Numbered from the stretch's first letter, positions 8,662 to 18,471 are shown. The stretch: DNA of 64,000 nucleotides from BJGV01 sp964194745 (GCA_965248035.1 OZ252054.1:868001-932000), one strand, 5' to 3'. Numbers and translations are program-made. The notes: generated from the sequence alone by a model not told the origin.

Positions 8662-9575
8662 ACAGGTTCCAAGTTTTCAGTGCTACCCATGATTTTCACG
8701 AAAACCTCTTCCAGGTCGGGCTGTAACAACTGCATTTCCAGTACCCGCACCTGTGCTACACGCAACGCTGCTAGCACACTCTCGAGCTGGGAGTAATCGT
8801 TAACTGCCAGAATGTAGCAACCTTCATCATAACACCCCATCAGCGGCTGTAGCACCGATGGCAGTACATCCGGTGATAATCTCAGTCGTACCGAACAACC
8901 GGTGATGCTATTAATGAGATTTCTAGTGCTGTCGAGGGCGACGATTTTTCCTTGTTTTAGCATGGCGACTCGACTACATAGCGCTTCTGCTTCGTCCAGA
9001 TAATGAGTGGTAAGCACAATAGTATGACCATCGTGGTTCAGTTGCTTGATGAAGCGCCAAAGTGCCTGGCGTAATTCCACATCTACCCCAGCGGTGGGCT
9101 CATCCAGCACAATCACTGGCAGCTTGTGTACCAGCGCTTGGGCTACCAACACACGCCGCTTCATGCCACCCGATAACGTTCACATGTTGGCATTAACTTT
9201 GTCCGTAAGATACAGGTGATAGATTATCTCGTCTATCCAGAAGTCATTGTTTTTTAGACCATAATAACCAGATTGAATGGACAGGGTTTCTCGTACCGTG
9301 AAGAACGGGTCGAACACCAACTCTTGCGGCACCACCCCGAGCATACGACGAGCTTCACGATAGTTAGTCACAACATTGTGCCCCATTACGCAGGAGCTAC
9401 CACTGCTAGCCAGCGTCAACCCCGCTAGTATGTTGATCAACGTAGTCTTGCCTGCGCCGTTGGGACCGAGCAAAGCAAAAAAATCACCCACGTTGATTTC
9501 AAGGTCGACGCCCGCCAGAGCATGCGTCGTATCAAAACGCTTGCACACTTTTTTGACTTCAATTGCCGGGATCAT
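8658..9575 (-). pseudogene. ABC exporter ATPase (YadG-like) interrupted by an in-frame TGA
   Basis: The N-terminal part (from about 9575) has Walker A LLGPNGAGKTT and the Q-loop VVPQELVFDPFFT. The C-terminal part has LSGGMKRRV, Walker B VIVLDEPTAGVD and H-loop TTHYLDEAE. The halves are in one reading frame, separated only by TGA at 9182-9180 where homologues have arginine (NANM-R-TLSGGM). One C-to-T change (CGA to TGA) would explain it. A fragment restarting at ATG 9164 would lack Walker A. The start at 9575 (MIPAIEVKKV) is a choice by homology; no good ribosome site is seen. Real mutation or sequencing error cannot be told apart here. Confidence 0.85.
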
Positions 9576-9747
9576 TGGGAAAATAAATTGGGGAAAATAT
9601 TCGTCACGGATTCCGCGTACAACCGCCACACGGATCGTTCGCTTATCTCATTGCATGGATAGAGACAAGGCCGCAACTAGTTCTATCTGTGTCGTTTAGT
9701 GGCGTCTATTGATGGCGCTATACACGCCCTCATAAATGATTTGTGGT

Positions 9748-10029
9748 TTATGCAAGCGAAATCAATTCAGAAACACCATATAATCGGGCAAGATTCTTCA
9801 GATTTTTTGGCGTATTCGAAAAATATAGTTGCTGGTTATGTCCTTGTGCTTTACGCTGCCATTCCAATAACATACTGACGGCCGATGAATCCACCTCAGT
9901 CACTTGTGCCATATCAATCACTAAGTCAGGGCGATCAAACAAAGCGATGCCTTGTTCAATCACGGACGCGACATTGCCTATGGTTATCGGTCCCTGGACA
10001 CATAATTTGTCGCCATCACGTAAAATCAT
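9748..10029 (-). CDS. mlaB: Mla lipid-transport STAS-domain protein MlaB
   Basis: Small cytoplasmic STAS-domain protein (93 aa) that binds the MlaF ATPase and stabilises the MlaFEDB inner-membrane complex. The STAS core is visible: DRPDLVIDMAQVTEVDSSAVSMLLEW, with the conserved VDSSA loop. It begins directly after the mlaC stop, at the end of mlaF-mlaE-mlaD-mlaC-mlaB. Confidence 0.88.
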   Translation of the reverse strand: MILRDGDKLCVQGPITIGNVASVIEQGIALFDRPDLVIDMAQVTEVDSSAVSMLLEWQRKAQGHNQQLYFSNTPKNLKNLARLYGVSELISLA

Positions 10030-10030
10030 C

Positions 10031-10690
10031 TCACGCCATCTTGAATTGTTTAACTAGCGCAGCACTTTTCTCTTTGTCTTTCGCGTCCAACGCACGATTT
10101 TTCTCAGCTAGTTTTTTGAGCAGTCCCTCAACGCCACCCTTGCGAATCTGGGAATTGAAAGAACCGCGATAATTAATGATCAAACTTATCCCCGCCACTG
10201 TTACGTCGTACACTTTCCAACCGTTATTAGTTTTTCCCATACTGTAGTTGATAGGCACAGGTTGGCCGTGGCTTTGTATCACCTGTGTTTTTACCGTAGC
10301 ATCAGTAGCTCCTGCCAAAAGTTTAAGCGGAGTTACCTTTATAGTATGGTCGCTATAAAGTGACAGAGCTTTATAGTAAGTGCGTACCAGCAAGGTACGA
10401 AATTCTTTCACTATTTCCCGCTGCTGCTGGGGTGTAGCCTTAGGCCAATTCTTGCCCATGGCAAGCCGAGTCATGCGCGTAAAATTGAAATGGGGCAATA
10501 TTTTAGATTCAACCAGAGCAAGAATCTTGGCTTTATTACCAGACTGAATTTCCTTATCCTGCTTGATAATTGCGATAATCTCTTGCGCAGTATGGTCCAC
10601 CAGAATATCTGGGCTAATTTCAGTCGCCCACGTGGTGGGCGCCAGTAACAACGTAGACAATAATATAGCCATGCCAAAATATGGTTTCAT
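10031..10690 (-). CDS. mlaC: Periplasmic phospholipid carrier MlaC
   Basis: Soluble periplasmic protein (219 aa) that shuttles phospholipid between the outer-membrane MlaA complex and MlaFEDB. It has a signal peptide (MKPYFGMAILLSTLLLAPTTWA). The MlaC/Ttg2D family body includes FRTLLVRTYYKALSLY, WKVYDVTVAGISLIINYR and a C-terminal GVEGLLKKLAEKN. ATG 10690 was chosen for the signal peptide and an AGAGAG Shine-Dalgarno. It lies 75 bp after mlaD. Confidence 0.92.
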   Translation of the reverse strand: MKPYFGMAILLSTLLLAPTTWATEISPDILVDHTAQEIIAIIKQDKEIQSGNKAKILALVESKILPHFNFTRMTRLAMGKNWPKATPQQQREIVKEFRTLLVRTYYKALSLYSDHTIKVTPLKLLAGATDATVKTQVIQSHGQPVPINYSMGKTNNGWKVYDVTVAGISLIINYRGSFNSQIRKGGVEGLLKKLAEKNRALDAKDKEKSAALVKQFKMA

Positions 10691-10765
10691 AAAACTCTCT
10701 CTAAAATTAATTATACTTTTACACAAAAAACCCAGCACTGGCACAGAACAACGCCGTAGCTACGT

Positions 10766-11251
10766 TTAGAATGTACCACCATCCCCACCATCACCGTCCT
10801 CTGAAGCTTTGTCAAACAAGAACCGTCCAATCATCTCCTCTAATACTAGAGCCGAATTGGTTTTCATGATCTTGTCACCGCTCTTCAACATGCCCTCTTC
10901 GCCACCCGCAGCCAGACCAATGTATTGCGCACCCAAAAGCCCCGAAGTAAGAATGCTCGCAAACGTATCCTTTGGAAACTGATAACGTTTGTCTATCTTC
11001 ATAGTTACTGCAGCCTCGAAAGTCTTCGTGCTAAACTGTATATCCATCACGCGTCCTACTACCACACCGGCACTTTTTACCGGTGCACGGATTTTCAAGC
11101 CGCCAACATTCTCAAAATTTCCAATTAGGGTATAACTTTGTGCCTCACTGTAGGTGCCCAGGTTTCCTACCTTCAACGCTAGTATTAGTAGCGCACCAAT
11201 CCCCGCAATAACAAACAGTCCTACCCACAAGTCCATTGTCGTCCGCTGCAT
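10766..11251 (-). CDS. mlaD: Mla MCE-domain protein MlaD
   Basis: Inner-membrane anchored MCE protein (161 aa) whose hexameric ring forms the lipid channel of the Mla transporter. It has one N-terminal transmembrane helix (LWVGLFVIAGIGALLILAL) and the MCE domain (GNFENVGGLKIRAPVKSAGVVVGRV), then the conserved LLGAQYIGL. Its ATG overlaps the mlaE stop by one base (TGATG). Confidence 0.94.
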   Translation of the reverse strand: MQRTTMDLWVGLFVIAGIGALLILALKVGNLGTYSEAQSYTLIGNFENVGGLKIRAPVKSAGVVVGRVMDIQFSTKTFEAAVTMKIDKRYQFPKDTFASILTSGLLGAQYIGLAAGGEEGMLKSGDKIMKTNSALVLEEMIGRFLFDKASEDGDGGDGGTF

Positions 11252-12048
11252 CAGCCTACTCCTCTAAACATGAATGAGGTCAAAACAAAATCTAGCCCCA
11301 ATATCACAAGCGCTGAAGTTACCACAGTGCGAGTAGTTGCGCCGGACACCCCCTCCGCCGTAGGCTGCGCATCATACCCCTCGAACACTGCAATTGCCGT
11401 TACAGCCACACCAAAAACGCAAGTTTTAATAATGCCGTTGACAATATCGAACCTAAAATCCACCGCACTTTGCATTTGTGACCAAAACGAACCCTCATCC
11501 ACACCGATAAGCACTACTGCAACCAAATAACCACCGAATATGCCCATCGCAGAAAATATTGCTGCCAAGAGCGGCATCGAAATCACTCCAGCCCAAAATC
11601 GTGGCGCAACTACCCTCGCAATTGGATCCACAGCCATCATCCCCATCGCTTCCAGTTGCTCGGTGGCTTTCATTAAACCAATTTCTGCTGTAATGGCAGA
11701 ACCGGCACGACTGGCAAACAATAATCCGGCTACAACCGGCCCTAGCTCCCGCACCAAGGATAACGCTACTAGTGTACCTACGGCCGTTTCTGCGCCGTAT
11801 TTTTGCAATGTTTCATACCCTTGTAAACCAAGCACCATGCCAACAAACAGTCCCGACACCAGGATAATGATCAGCGTTAACACACCGGTAAAATAAAGTT
11901 CCCGAATGATCAGACTGAAACGTCGCATGCTGACGCCTGATTTTAGCAACGTCAACGTAAAAAAACGACTTGCGTAGCCAAGTCGCCAAATACTGTCTAT
12001 CACTCGATGACCGACTCCCCGGATGCCAATGACAATGCGTCTAGGCAA
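11251..12048 (-). CDS. mlaE: Mla permease MlaE
   Basis: Permease of the Mla phospholipid transporter (265 aa), with the family segment LYFTGVLTLIIILVSGLFVG, the ELGPVVAGLLFASRAGSAITAE motif region and several further hydrophobic spans. It overlaps mlaF by 8 nt at its 5' end and mlaD by 1 nt at its 3' end, giving a tight operon. Confidence 0.95.
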   Translation of the reverse strand: MPRRIVIGIRGVGHRVIDSIWRLGYASRFFTLTLLKSGVSMRRFSLIIRELYFTGVLTLIIILVSGLFVGMVLGLQGYETLQKYGAETAVGTLVALSLVRELGPVVAGLLFASRAGSAITAEIGLMKATEQLEAMGMMAVDPIARVVAPRFWAGVISMPLLAAIFSAMGIFGGYLVAVVLIGVDEGSFWSQMQSAVDFRFDIVNGIIKTCVFGVAVTAIAVFEGYDAQPTAEGVSGATTRTVVTSALVILGLDFVLTSFMFRGVG

Positions 12049-12853
12049 AGCTGCTCTCCAAATTCAAATCGGTTGCATATTTCTCGGCAGGGTAGTGAAA
12101 TGGAACCGGGCCATCCTCCTCGCTATGCACAAACTGATGCACGAAGGGCGAAACAGATTCACTCACTTCTGCTGGCGTACCTTGTGCAGCTATTACCCCT
12201 TCTGAAATAAAATAAACATAGTCTACAATTTTCAAAGACGCCTCCACATCATGCGTCACCACAATTGAGGTCATACCCAATGCATCCGTCAGACGTCGAA
12301 TCAAATTTCCAATGACACTCAGTGAAATAGGGTCGAGCCCTGCAAATGGCTCATCGTACATAACGAGCATCGGATCAAGAGCGATCGAGCGCGCCAGCGC
12401 TACTCGTCGAGCCATTCCACCCGATAGCTCTGCTGGCATCAAATTATGAGCACCGCGCAGACCGACAGCGTGCAGTTTCATAAGCACTAGATCGCGAATC
12501 ACAGATTCCGGAAGGTCAGTATGTTCCCTCATCTGGAATGCCACATTGTCAAACGCCGACAAATCTGTAAATAACGCGCCAAACTGGAACAGCATGCTCA
12601 TTTTTCTACGCAGAAGAAACAACTGATTTCTGCCGAGTTTATGCACCACTTGATCGGCGACTTTGACGTAGCCCGAAGAGGGGACTACCACACCTCCGAT
12701 CAAACGTAACAATGTAGTCTTGCCGCAACCACTGCCGCCCATAACGGCAATAACCTTGCCGCGCGACATGGTCATATTGATGCCCTTAAGGACAGCGCGC
12801 TCGTCGTAGGAAAAGTGTAGATCTTTGATTTCGACCAAGGTTTCGGTTGTCAT
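12041..12853 (-). CDS. mlaF: Mla ATPase MlaF
   Basis: Nucleotide-binding subunit of the Mla transporter (270 aa): Walker A GGSGCGKTT, signature LSGGMARR, Walker B MLVMYDEPFAGLDP, H-loop VVTHD. The C-terminal tail after EGVIAAQGTPAEV is the extension typical of MlaF. It is the first gene of the mlaFEDCB operon, with 155 bp of non-coding sequence upstream in which I could not pick a confident promoter. Confidence 0.95.
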   Translation of the reverse strand: MTTETLVEIKDLHFSYDERAVLKGINMTMSRGKVIAVMGGSGCGKTTLLRLIGGVVVPSSGYVKVADQVVHKLGRNQLFLLRRKMSMLFQFGALFTDLSAFDNVAFQMREHTDLPESVIRDLVLMKLHAVGLRGAHNLMPAELSGGMARRVALARSIALDPMLVMYDEPFAGLDPISLSVIGNLIRRLTDALGMTSIVVTHDVEASLKIVDYVYFISEGVIAAQGTPAEVSESVSPFVHQFVHSEEDGPVPFHYPAEKYATDLNLESSFA

Positions 12854-13008
12854 TCTGTTAAGAGAGCCAATACTTGATTTGACAGGCTCTTTATATAATC
12901 CAGCTGTCCCTTAAGTACAGACCAATAATTAATTAGTATTTTTTATTTAACACCGATTTCGGCTCAGATAAATACGTCACGGTGATTAATAAACATTGTA
13001 CTAGGGGA

Positions 13009-13815
13009 CTAAGGGTAAAGCAAAACCAAACGATATCCAGTTGCGTTTAAGTCGCCACTATCAATATATAGCGTTACGCTAATTTCGTTACTGGGCGCAA
13101 TAGTTTTAGAAGGATTGACATCTTCTTCAAGATACTCGCCGGGGGTGAAAATACGACTTGCAAGATCCCGGTCTTGCATATCGGATTGCGTATCGGTGAG
13201 AGTAAGTTCAATTGCGGGAAATGCTTGTGGGAAGGTGGCTCGATTGCGCACTATTGCGGTAATCGTAATGAGGCTAGAGTGTTGTGCTGTACCCGGTTGC
13301 ATTTCAGATGACTCAATGCTCAGTAGCTCTGCTTGTTGTGGTAGCGGAATCGTACAATTTAAAATTTTGCAGTATTGTTCCAGATATGGCTTGGTACCAG
13401 GCGCGATAATTGAGAGCTCCGAACGATATAGATAGACAATCTGTCCCGTCAGCACAACCAAAAGAAATATGCTAGCAAACCCCCATATACGCGGGGGCCT
13501 AGGTGGTGGGGGTGCAGCATCGAAAGTGTAGTTTTCCTGCGCTGCATTAGTCACATCTGACGCTGCCAGAATCGGCTCTTCCTCCGCTGATATCTCTGTG
13601 GCCAGCGCCTCCAGTGTGTCTTTTTGCGGCGCTCCCGCACCCGGCGCCTTTGAGAAACCATCGGTTTCTGACTCCTGCACCGTAGTTAGAGCAGTAAAGC
13701 CATTGAAAACTTGGGAACAATGCCCACAACGTACGCTGCCACCTTGCATCTGCAAATGCTGTGGAGTCACCCGAAAGGCAGTGACACAATTAGGACAACG
13801 AGTTACCAGTGCCAT
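13009..13815 (-). CDS. Zinc-ribbon (MJ0042) and DUF3426 membrane protein
   Basis: Protein of 268 aa. N-terminal zinc ribbon: CPNC at residues 8-11 and CGHC near 31-34 in the MJ0042 pattern TRCPNCVTAFRVTP. A low-complexity linker follows, then one transmembrane helix (IWGFASIFLLVVLTGQIVYLY) and a C-terminal DUF3426 domain, predicted outside the cytoplasm. It sits directly downstream of prmA, a usual betaproteobacterial arrangement. Function unknown; a sensor or regulator role is only a guess. Confidence 0.85.
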   Translation of the reverse strand: MALVTRCPNCVTAFRVTPQHLQMQGGSVRCGHCSQVFNGFTALTTVQESETDGFSKAPGAGAPQKDTLEALATEISAEEEPILAASDVTNAAQENYTFDAAPPPPRPPRIWGFASIFLLVVLTGQIVYLYRSELSIIAPGTKPYLEQYCKILNCTIPLPQQAELLSIESSEMQPGTAQHSSLITITAIVRNRATFPQAFPAIELTLTDTQSDMQDRDLASRIFTPGEYLEEDVNPSKTIAPSNEISVTLYIDSGDLNATGYRLVLLYP

Positions 13816-13839
13816 AATATGTGTTTCCCAATAACAATT

Positions 13840-14754
13840 TCACTTTCTTGTTCCTATCAGTAGCACCCAGCCTTCCAGCTCCCTTGCGATGTGCATCCTA
13901 AACCATTGCTGGTAAGCGCGCTCTACTTCTTTTACTTGTTCCTTGAGTATGCCAGAAAGCACAATGCGCCCATTATTTCTAGTAGCGCACGTCAGTATCG
14001 GAGCAAGCATGATCAAGGGAGTGGCAAGTATATTTGCAACAACCACATCTGCCCACGCATCGGTTGTCTGATCTGCCCTGGGCATAAAATTAGTTGTATA
14101 AAATTCCGCTCGATCACATTGATTCCGTGCAGCGTTGTCATGACTTGATTCAACCGCGCGAGGATCTATATCTATTCCTACCACACGACCCGCACCCAGC
14201 TTCAGCGCAGCAATAGCTAGTATGCCGGATCCGCAACCATAATCGAGAACATCTTCGCCGCCTCGTAAATTTTCGACAAGCCAGGCAAGGCACAGTTGGG
14301 TAGTGGGGTGGCTACCAGTGCCAAAAGCTAGTCCAGGATCGAGCATCAGATTAATGGCTGCAGGATCAAGTGCTTGATGCCAACTAGGCACAATCCACAA
14401 CCTTGATGATATTTTAATGGGGTCACATTGCGACTGCGTAAGGCGTACCCAATCCTGCTCCTCCACTTGCTTTAATCGGTAGGCGGGCAGAGAGGGGAGC
14501 TGGACGGCTTGTGCCACAGTTTGCACGATTGTGAGCACATCCGCAGCTTCATCAAAGAGAGCGGTTATTTCTACCGTAGACCAGATTTTTTCTGGGAATT
14601 CATCATCAGATTCTTCAAACAAGAACTGCTCGTGCTGAGTTCCGATAGCGGCATCATGAATGTCTGCTGACAAGGCCCCAAGTTCAATTAATGCGTCACT
14701 TAATACTTCGGCATGAGCGGCGCCAGTCTGAATGGTGAGAGCAGTCCAAGACAT
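13840..14754 (-). CDS. prmA: Ribosomal protein L11 methyltransferase PrmA
   Basis: Trimethylates ribosomal protein L11 using SAM (304 aa). The N-terminal substrate-binding domain is followed by the SAM-binding motif VLDYGCGSGILAIAALKLGA, the acidic loop GIDIDPRAV, and VVANILATPLIMLAP, the PrmA form of motif IV. The length fits the family. It is 116 bp after accC in the aroQ-accB-accC-prmA group. Confidence 0.95.
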   Translation of the reverse strand: MSWTALTIQTGAAHAEVLSDALIELGALSADIHDAAIGTQHEQFLFEESDDEFPEKIWSTVEITALFDEAADVLTIVQTVAQAVQLPSLPAYRLKQVEEQDWVRLTQSQCDPIKISSRLWIVPSWHQALDPAAINLMLDPGLAFGTGSHPTTQLCLAWLVENLRGGEDVLDYGCGSGILAIAALKLGAGRVVGIDIDPRAVESSHDNAARNQCDRAEFYTTNFMPRADQTTDAWADVVVANILATPLIMLAPILTCATRNNGRIVLSGILKEQVKEVERAYQQWFRMHIARELEGWVLLIGTRK

Positions 14755-14870
14755 ATTAAAGCATGGATAAAATCTGTTTGGCTAAACCAAACCTGCTTAG
14801 CATATGAGCTGTATCGCGTTTATTTTGTCTGTATCTGTGGACATCAGCAATATGTGGCTAAAAGTCATTT

Positions 14871-16226
14871 CTACCCTTGCTTGTTATGTTGCACAAGCAT
14901 CTGCTCGAGATAATGAATGGTGGCACCACCACGCAAAAATGCTGCGTCATATAATAAATCAAGATGTAATGGAATATTGGTCTTAATCCCTTCAACTACC
15001 ATTTCCGACAACGCAATACGCATACGAGCAATAGCTTGTTCGCGGCTATCACCATAGGCGATTACTTTACCAATCAAGGAATCGTAATTCGGTGGCACCA
15101 TGTAATTATGATAAACATGGGAATCAACACGAATACCGGGTCCACCGGGTGCATGATACCGAGTAATACGGCCAGCACATGGAATAAACTTATAAGGATC
15201 TTCGGCATTGATTCGACACTCGATGGCGTGCCCCTTTTGCATGACATCCCGCTGTCGAATGTGAAGCTTCTCACCTGCGGCAACATGAATCTGCTGCTGT
15301 ACCAAATCAATGCCGGTAACTGCCTCAGTGATGGGATGTTCTACCTGCAGACGCGTGTTCATTTCAATGAAATAAAATTCTTTTTCCTCAAACAGGAATT
15401 CGAACGTACCTACACCACGATAACCAATGCGGCGACAAGCATCGGCACAACGGGATCCTATCTTATCGCGTTGCCTTGGAGAAAGGCCAAGGGCCGGCGC
15501 TTCTTCGATGATTTTCTGATTACGGCGTTGTATCGAACAATCCCTTTCCCCTAAGTAAATAGCGTTACGGTGCTCGTCAACCAGAACCTGGAATTCGATA
15601 TGCCGTGGATTTTCCATAAATTTTTCTGCATATACCATGGGATTACCAAATGCTGTCTGAGCTTCATTGCGAGTCATGATGACTGCATTCAATAGCGCCG
15701 CTTCAGTGTGCACCACTCGCATTCCACGTCCTCCCCCACCACCTGATGCCTTTATAATAACTGGATAACCAATGGCACGGATAATTTCCTTAATCTCCCC
15801 AGGAGACTCTGGTAATGCGCCATCGGAGCCGGGAACACAAACTACACCAGCTTTCTTCATGGCGTTTTTTGCATTAACCTTATCGCCCATTAGGCGAATG
15901 GTTTCATGACGTGGGCCGATGAAGACAAATCCACTTTTTTCCACCCGCTCAGCAAAATCTGCATTCTCTGAAAGAAACCCGTAACCGGGATGAATGGCTT
16001 CGGAATCAGTTACTTCTGCTGCGCTGATAATTGCAGGGATATTAAGATAACTCTGATCTGGAGACGCTGGCCCGATACAAACAGACTCATCGGCAAGTTT
16101 TACATATTTTGCTTCGGTATCTGCCTCGGAGTGCACTGCCACCGTTTTGATACCCATCTCCCGGCAAGCGCGCTGAATTCGCAAAGCAATCTCGCCACGA
16201 TTGGCTATAAGTATTTTCTCAAACAT
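14871..16226 (-). CDS. accC: Acetyl-CoA carboxylase, biotin carboxylase subunit AccC
   Basis: Carboxylates the biotin of AccB with ATP and bicarbonate, the first half-reaction of malonyl-CoA formation for fatty acid synthesis. 451 aa, the usual length. N-terminal IANRGEIALRI, the ATP-grasp glycine loop KASGGGGGRGMRVV, and active-site segments EFLFEEKEFYFIEMNTRLQ and VEHPITEAVTGIDLV are present. It lies 93 bp after accB on the same strand. Confidence 0.97.
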   Translation of the reverse strand: MFEKILIANRGEIALRIQRACREMGIKTVAVHSEADTEAKYVKLADESVCIGPASPDQSYLNIPAIISAAEVTDSEAIHPGYGFLSENADFAERVEKSGFVFIGPRHETIRLMGDKVNAKNAMKKAGVVCVPGSDGALPESPGEIKEIIRAIGYPVIIKASGGGGGRGMRVVHTEAALLNAVIMTRNEAQTAFGNPMVYAEKFMENPRHIEFQVLVDEHRNAIYLGERDCSIQRRNQKIIEEAPALGLSPRQRDKIGSRCADACRRIGYRGVGTFEFLFEEKEFYFIEMNTRLQVEHPITEAVTGIDLVQQQIHVAAGEKLHIRQRDVMQKGHAIECRINAEDPYKFIPCAGRITRYHAPGGPGIRVDSHVYHNYMVPPNYDSLIGKVIAYGDSREQAIARMRIALSEMVVEGIKTNIPLHLDLLYDAAFLRGGATIHYLEQMLVQHNKQG

Positions 16227-16319
16227 ATTTAATTTATCTAGGTCAACTCTATTTTGAACGGCAAAGATACGAATTGCCCTTTCAATCCTCTAACTCCCAA
16301 AGAAATTCCCTAGTGAAAA

Positions 16320-16763
16320 TCATTCAATCACAAATAATGATTCACCGTATTCCACAGGCTGACCATTCTCTATCAAGATTGCCTTGATAGTGCCCTCTTT
16401 GTCGGATTCAATTTCGTTGAGGAGTTTCATCGCTTCAATGATGCACAAGGTGTCGCCCACCTTAACTGCTTGCCCCACCTCTACAAATGGGTCACTGCCA
16501 GGGGAAGATGTACGATAGAACGTCCCCACCATAGGCGCTTTCACTACATGACCCGTTGGTAACTCCTCTACGGCTTGCGTTGTAGCTATGGCTGCTGACG
16601 TGGGTGCGGCAGATGCCACGGATGGCGACACAGCAGCATGAATCGGCGCTCCAGCGCCAGACTTGCTGATACGAACCCTTTCTTCTCCTTCGGTGATCTC
16701 CAATTCGGAGATGCCTGATTTTTCAACCAAATCAATTAATTTTTTAAGTTTCCTCAGATCCAT
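16320..16763 (-). CDS. accB: Acetyl-CoA carboxylase biotin carrier protein AccB
   Basis: Carries biotin between AccC and the carboxyltransferase (147 aa). N-terminal MDLRKLKKLIDLVEKSG, an Ala/Pro/Ser/Thr-rich linker near residues 50-75, then the biotinyl domain with EAMKLLNEIE, whose lysine is biotinylated. ATG 16763 follows AGGAGG by 7 nt and gives the canonical N-terminus; the in-frame start at 16790 is upstream of that ribosome site and unlikely. Confidence 0.97.
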   Translation of the reverse strand: MDLRKLKKLIDLVEKSGISELEITEGEERVRISKSGAGAPIHAAVSPSVASAAPTSAAIATTQAVEELPTGHVVKAPMVGTFYRTSSPGSDPFVEVGQAVKVGDTLCIIEAMKLLNEIESDKEGTIKAILIENGQPVEYGESLFVIE

Positions 16764-17071
16764 AACAGCCCTCCTAGGGTAATATCCCATTTAAGGCACT
16801 TATAAATAACAAACTTTTGGATGACTATTGTACGTTTTGCGTATTTATCCCATTTTGTTGTGATACTGTTTTGCCGAGAATTGTGGGTATTAAATAGATT
16901 CTGTATTTTAAATATGCTTAAAAAGGTTACCGAGTAATCGTGCTAATTGTCATTGATCAAAATACTTTGCGAAGGAAAACTACGCGGCTATTTATAGATA
17001 GTATCAGGCCCTAATTCGGCAAAACCTTTTATTAATCCAAAAAGATCTTATCTCTATTTATACAACTCCAA

Positions 17072-17527
17072 TTAACGAGCATTAAGCGCATACTCTAGCG
17101 CCAGGTAATAACCTTTGGCACCCAAGCCACTGATAACACCCAATGCAAGATCAGAAAAATACGATTTACGGCGAAAAAATTCACGCGCAAAAATATTGGA
17201 AAGATGAACTTCGATAAACGGCAACCGTGCAGCTGCCAAGGCGTCGCGCAAAGCAACACTAGTGTGAGTATACCCAGCCGGATTAATGATAATAAAGTCA
17301 GTTCTATCCCCAATTGCCTGTTGGATACGGCTTATTAACTCAGACTCGCTGTTGCTCTGAAAATTAACCAGATTTGCGCCTGCATCTTTCGCTATTTTAC
17401 ATAAACTCCTGTTAATTTCATCTAACGTATTGCTACCATAGACTTCTGGTTCGCGGCTACCTAGAAGGTTCAGGTTGGGCCCATGGAGGACTAGAATATT
17501 TTTTGCTGGCACAGCTTCTAAAGTCAT
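17072..17527 (-). CDS. aroQ: Type II 3-dehydroquinate dehydratase AroQ
   Basis: Third step of the shikimate pathway. The type II fold is clear: ILVLHGPNLNLLGSREPEVYG, QSNSESELISRIQQA, IINPAGYTHTSVALRDAL, EVHLSNIFAREFFRRKS. Arg and Tyr of the active-site lid and the catalytic His of VHLSN are present. The start is uncertain: ATG 17527 gives a standard N-terminus, while an in-frame TTG at 17545 would add six residues; neither has a good Shine-Dalgarno. It lies upstream of accB on the same strand, separated by about 310 bp. Confidence 0.95.
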   Translation of the reverse strand: MTLEAVPAKNILVLHGPNLNLLGSREPEVYGSNTLDEINRSLCKIAKDAGANLVNFQSNSESELISRIQQAIGDRTDFIIINPAGYTHTSVALRDALAAARLPFIEVHLSNIFAREFFRRKSYFSDLALGVISGLGAKGYYLALEYALNAR

Positions 17528-17545
17528 GTAATAATTTTGCCGCAA

Positions 17546-17876
17546 TTTTGCAGGAATGTCCAGACGTTTGACGATGTTAGCCGAAATTAACAGAAAATAT
17601 TACAAGAATGTGCCCTATAATAAGTACCCAGATGCAAGGTCAGCCCCTCTCGTCCTACCAGCTGCGATGCAAACATCTTGAAAAAAACCTTATTCTCTGC
17701 TTGTTTAGTAATGCGAACAATGGATAGGACCTATAAAATCTACGGACGGAACATCCACAGACACCTGGTTTTCTAAACAACAAAAGCTTGGTCGAAAATA
17801 CGCGCGTTTTGGCGTGATTAAAAACATTTGCCTAATACTCTTACTCTTCTCTTCATCTATATCTACGCATTCTAAT
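17546..17876. other. Intergenic region between aroQ and tRNA-Thr
   Basis: About 330 bp without a convincing gene. On the minus strand TATTAT near 17620 could be the -10 box of an aroQ promoter, but no good -35 accompanies it. No repeat or RNA gene recognised before the tRNA promoter. Confidence 0.5.
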
Positions 17877-17905
17877 TTGCTGGCTGTATTCCAACCCTCT
17901 ATAAT
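17877..17905 (+). promoter_or_regulatory. Sigma-70 promoter of tRNA-Thr
   Basis: -35 TTGCTG (17877-17882), 17 bp spacer, consensus -10 TATAAT (17900-17905). The start of transcription would fall about 15 bp before the mature tRNA. Confidence 0.8.
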
Positions 17906-17928
17906 CCTTGAGTTTCCTATCCCTTCAG

Positions 17929-18004
<76 letters not shown>

Positions 18005-18047
18005 ATAACAATAACTGTTTTCATGAATCTACTTCTTTTTACTATAA

Positions 18048-18068
18048 TCTATAGTCTATAGTCTATAG
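18048..18068 (+). repeat. Three tandem copies of TCTATAG
   Basis: The heptamer TCTATAG is repeated three times without interruption 44 bp after the tRNA-Thr. Function unknown. It marks the start of the accessory segment. Confidence 0.8.
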
Positions 18069-18120
18069 AGGTATCTGGTACATCTTTGATGGATTTGATC
18101 TCCAACGCATCAATCATCCA

Positions 18121-18342
18121 TTAAGCATATTCCATAAACCTCTTATCCTCTTCCAATGTTACCGAATCCGCTTTTGTTTTTTGAATCAACTTTACTAACT
18201 TGTCCAAATGTTTTAAATCACTTTCAGTAGCCCTGCCTTCTGATTTCTTGAATAGCAACTTAATTCTAAGCTCAGTAATATTAGTCGGGTTCATTCGAAG
18301 CTCCAAACATACGCTAGTTAGCTTAACTAAGCTTGCATTCAT
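18121..18342 (-). CDS. Small hypothetical protein
   Basis: 73 aa, not recognised. Charged and helical, with lysine-rich stretches (SDLKHLDKLVKLIQKTKAD) and no signal peptide or membrane segment. A strong Shine-Dalgarno CGGAGGT lies 5-6 nt before ATG 18342, which supports a real gene. It stands alone between tRNA-Thr and transposon A. Confidence 0.55.
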   Translation of the reverse strand: MNASLVKLTSVCLELRMNPTNITELRIKLLFKKSEGRATESDLKHLDKLVKLIQKTKADSVTLEEDKRFMEYA

Positions 18343-18471
18343 AATTACCTCCGATATAAACAGTAAATATGTGGAGATTAATCACTTTCAACAGTATTTT
18401 CTGTGAGATAGCACACAATATTGGATAAATACAGAAAGTATTTTCCATAATAAATAGAAAGGTGAAAACTT

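Noticed and set aside
9180..9182. TGA in the ABC ATPase as selenocysteine
   Set aside because: Homologues have Arg, not Cys, at this position, and no SECIS-like hairpin is apparent. TGA is a normal stop in neighbouring genes.
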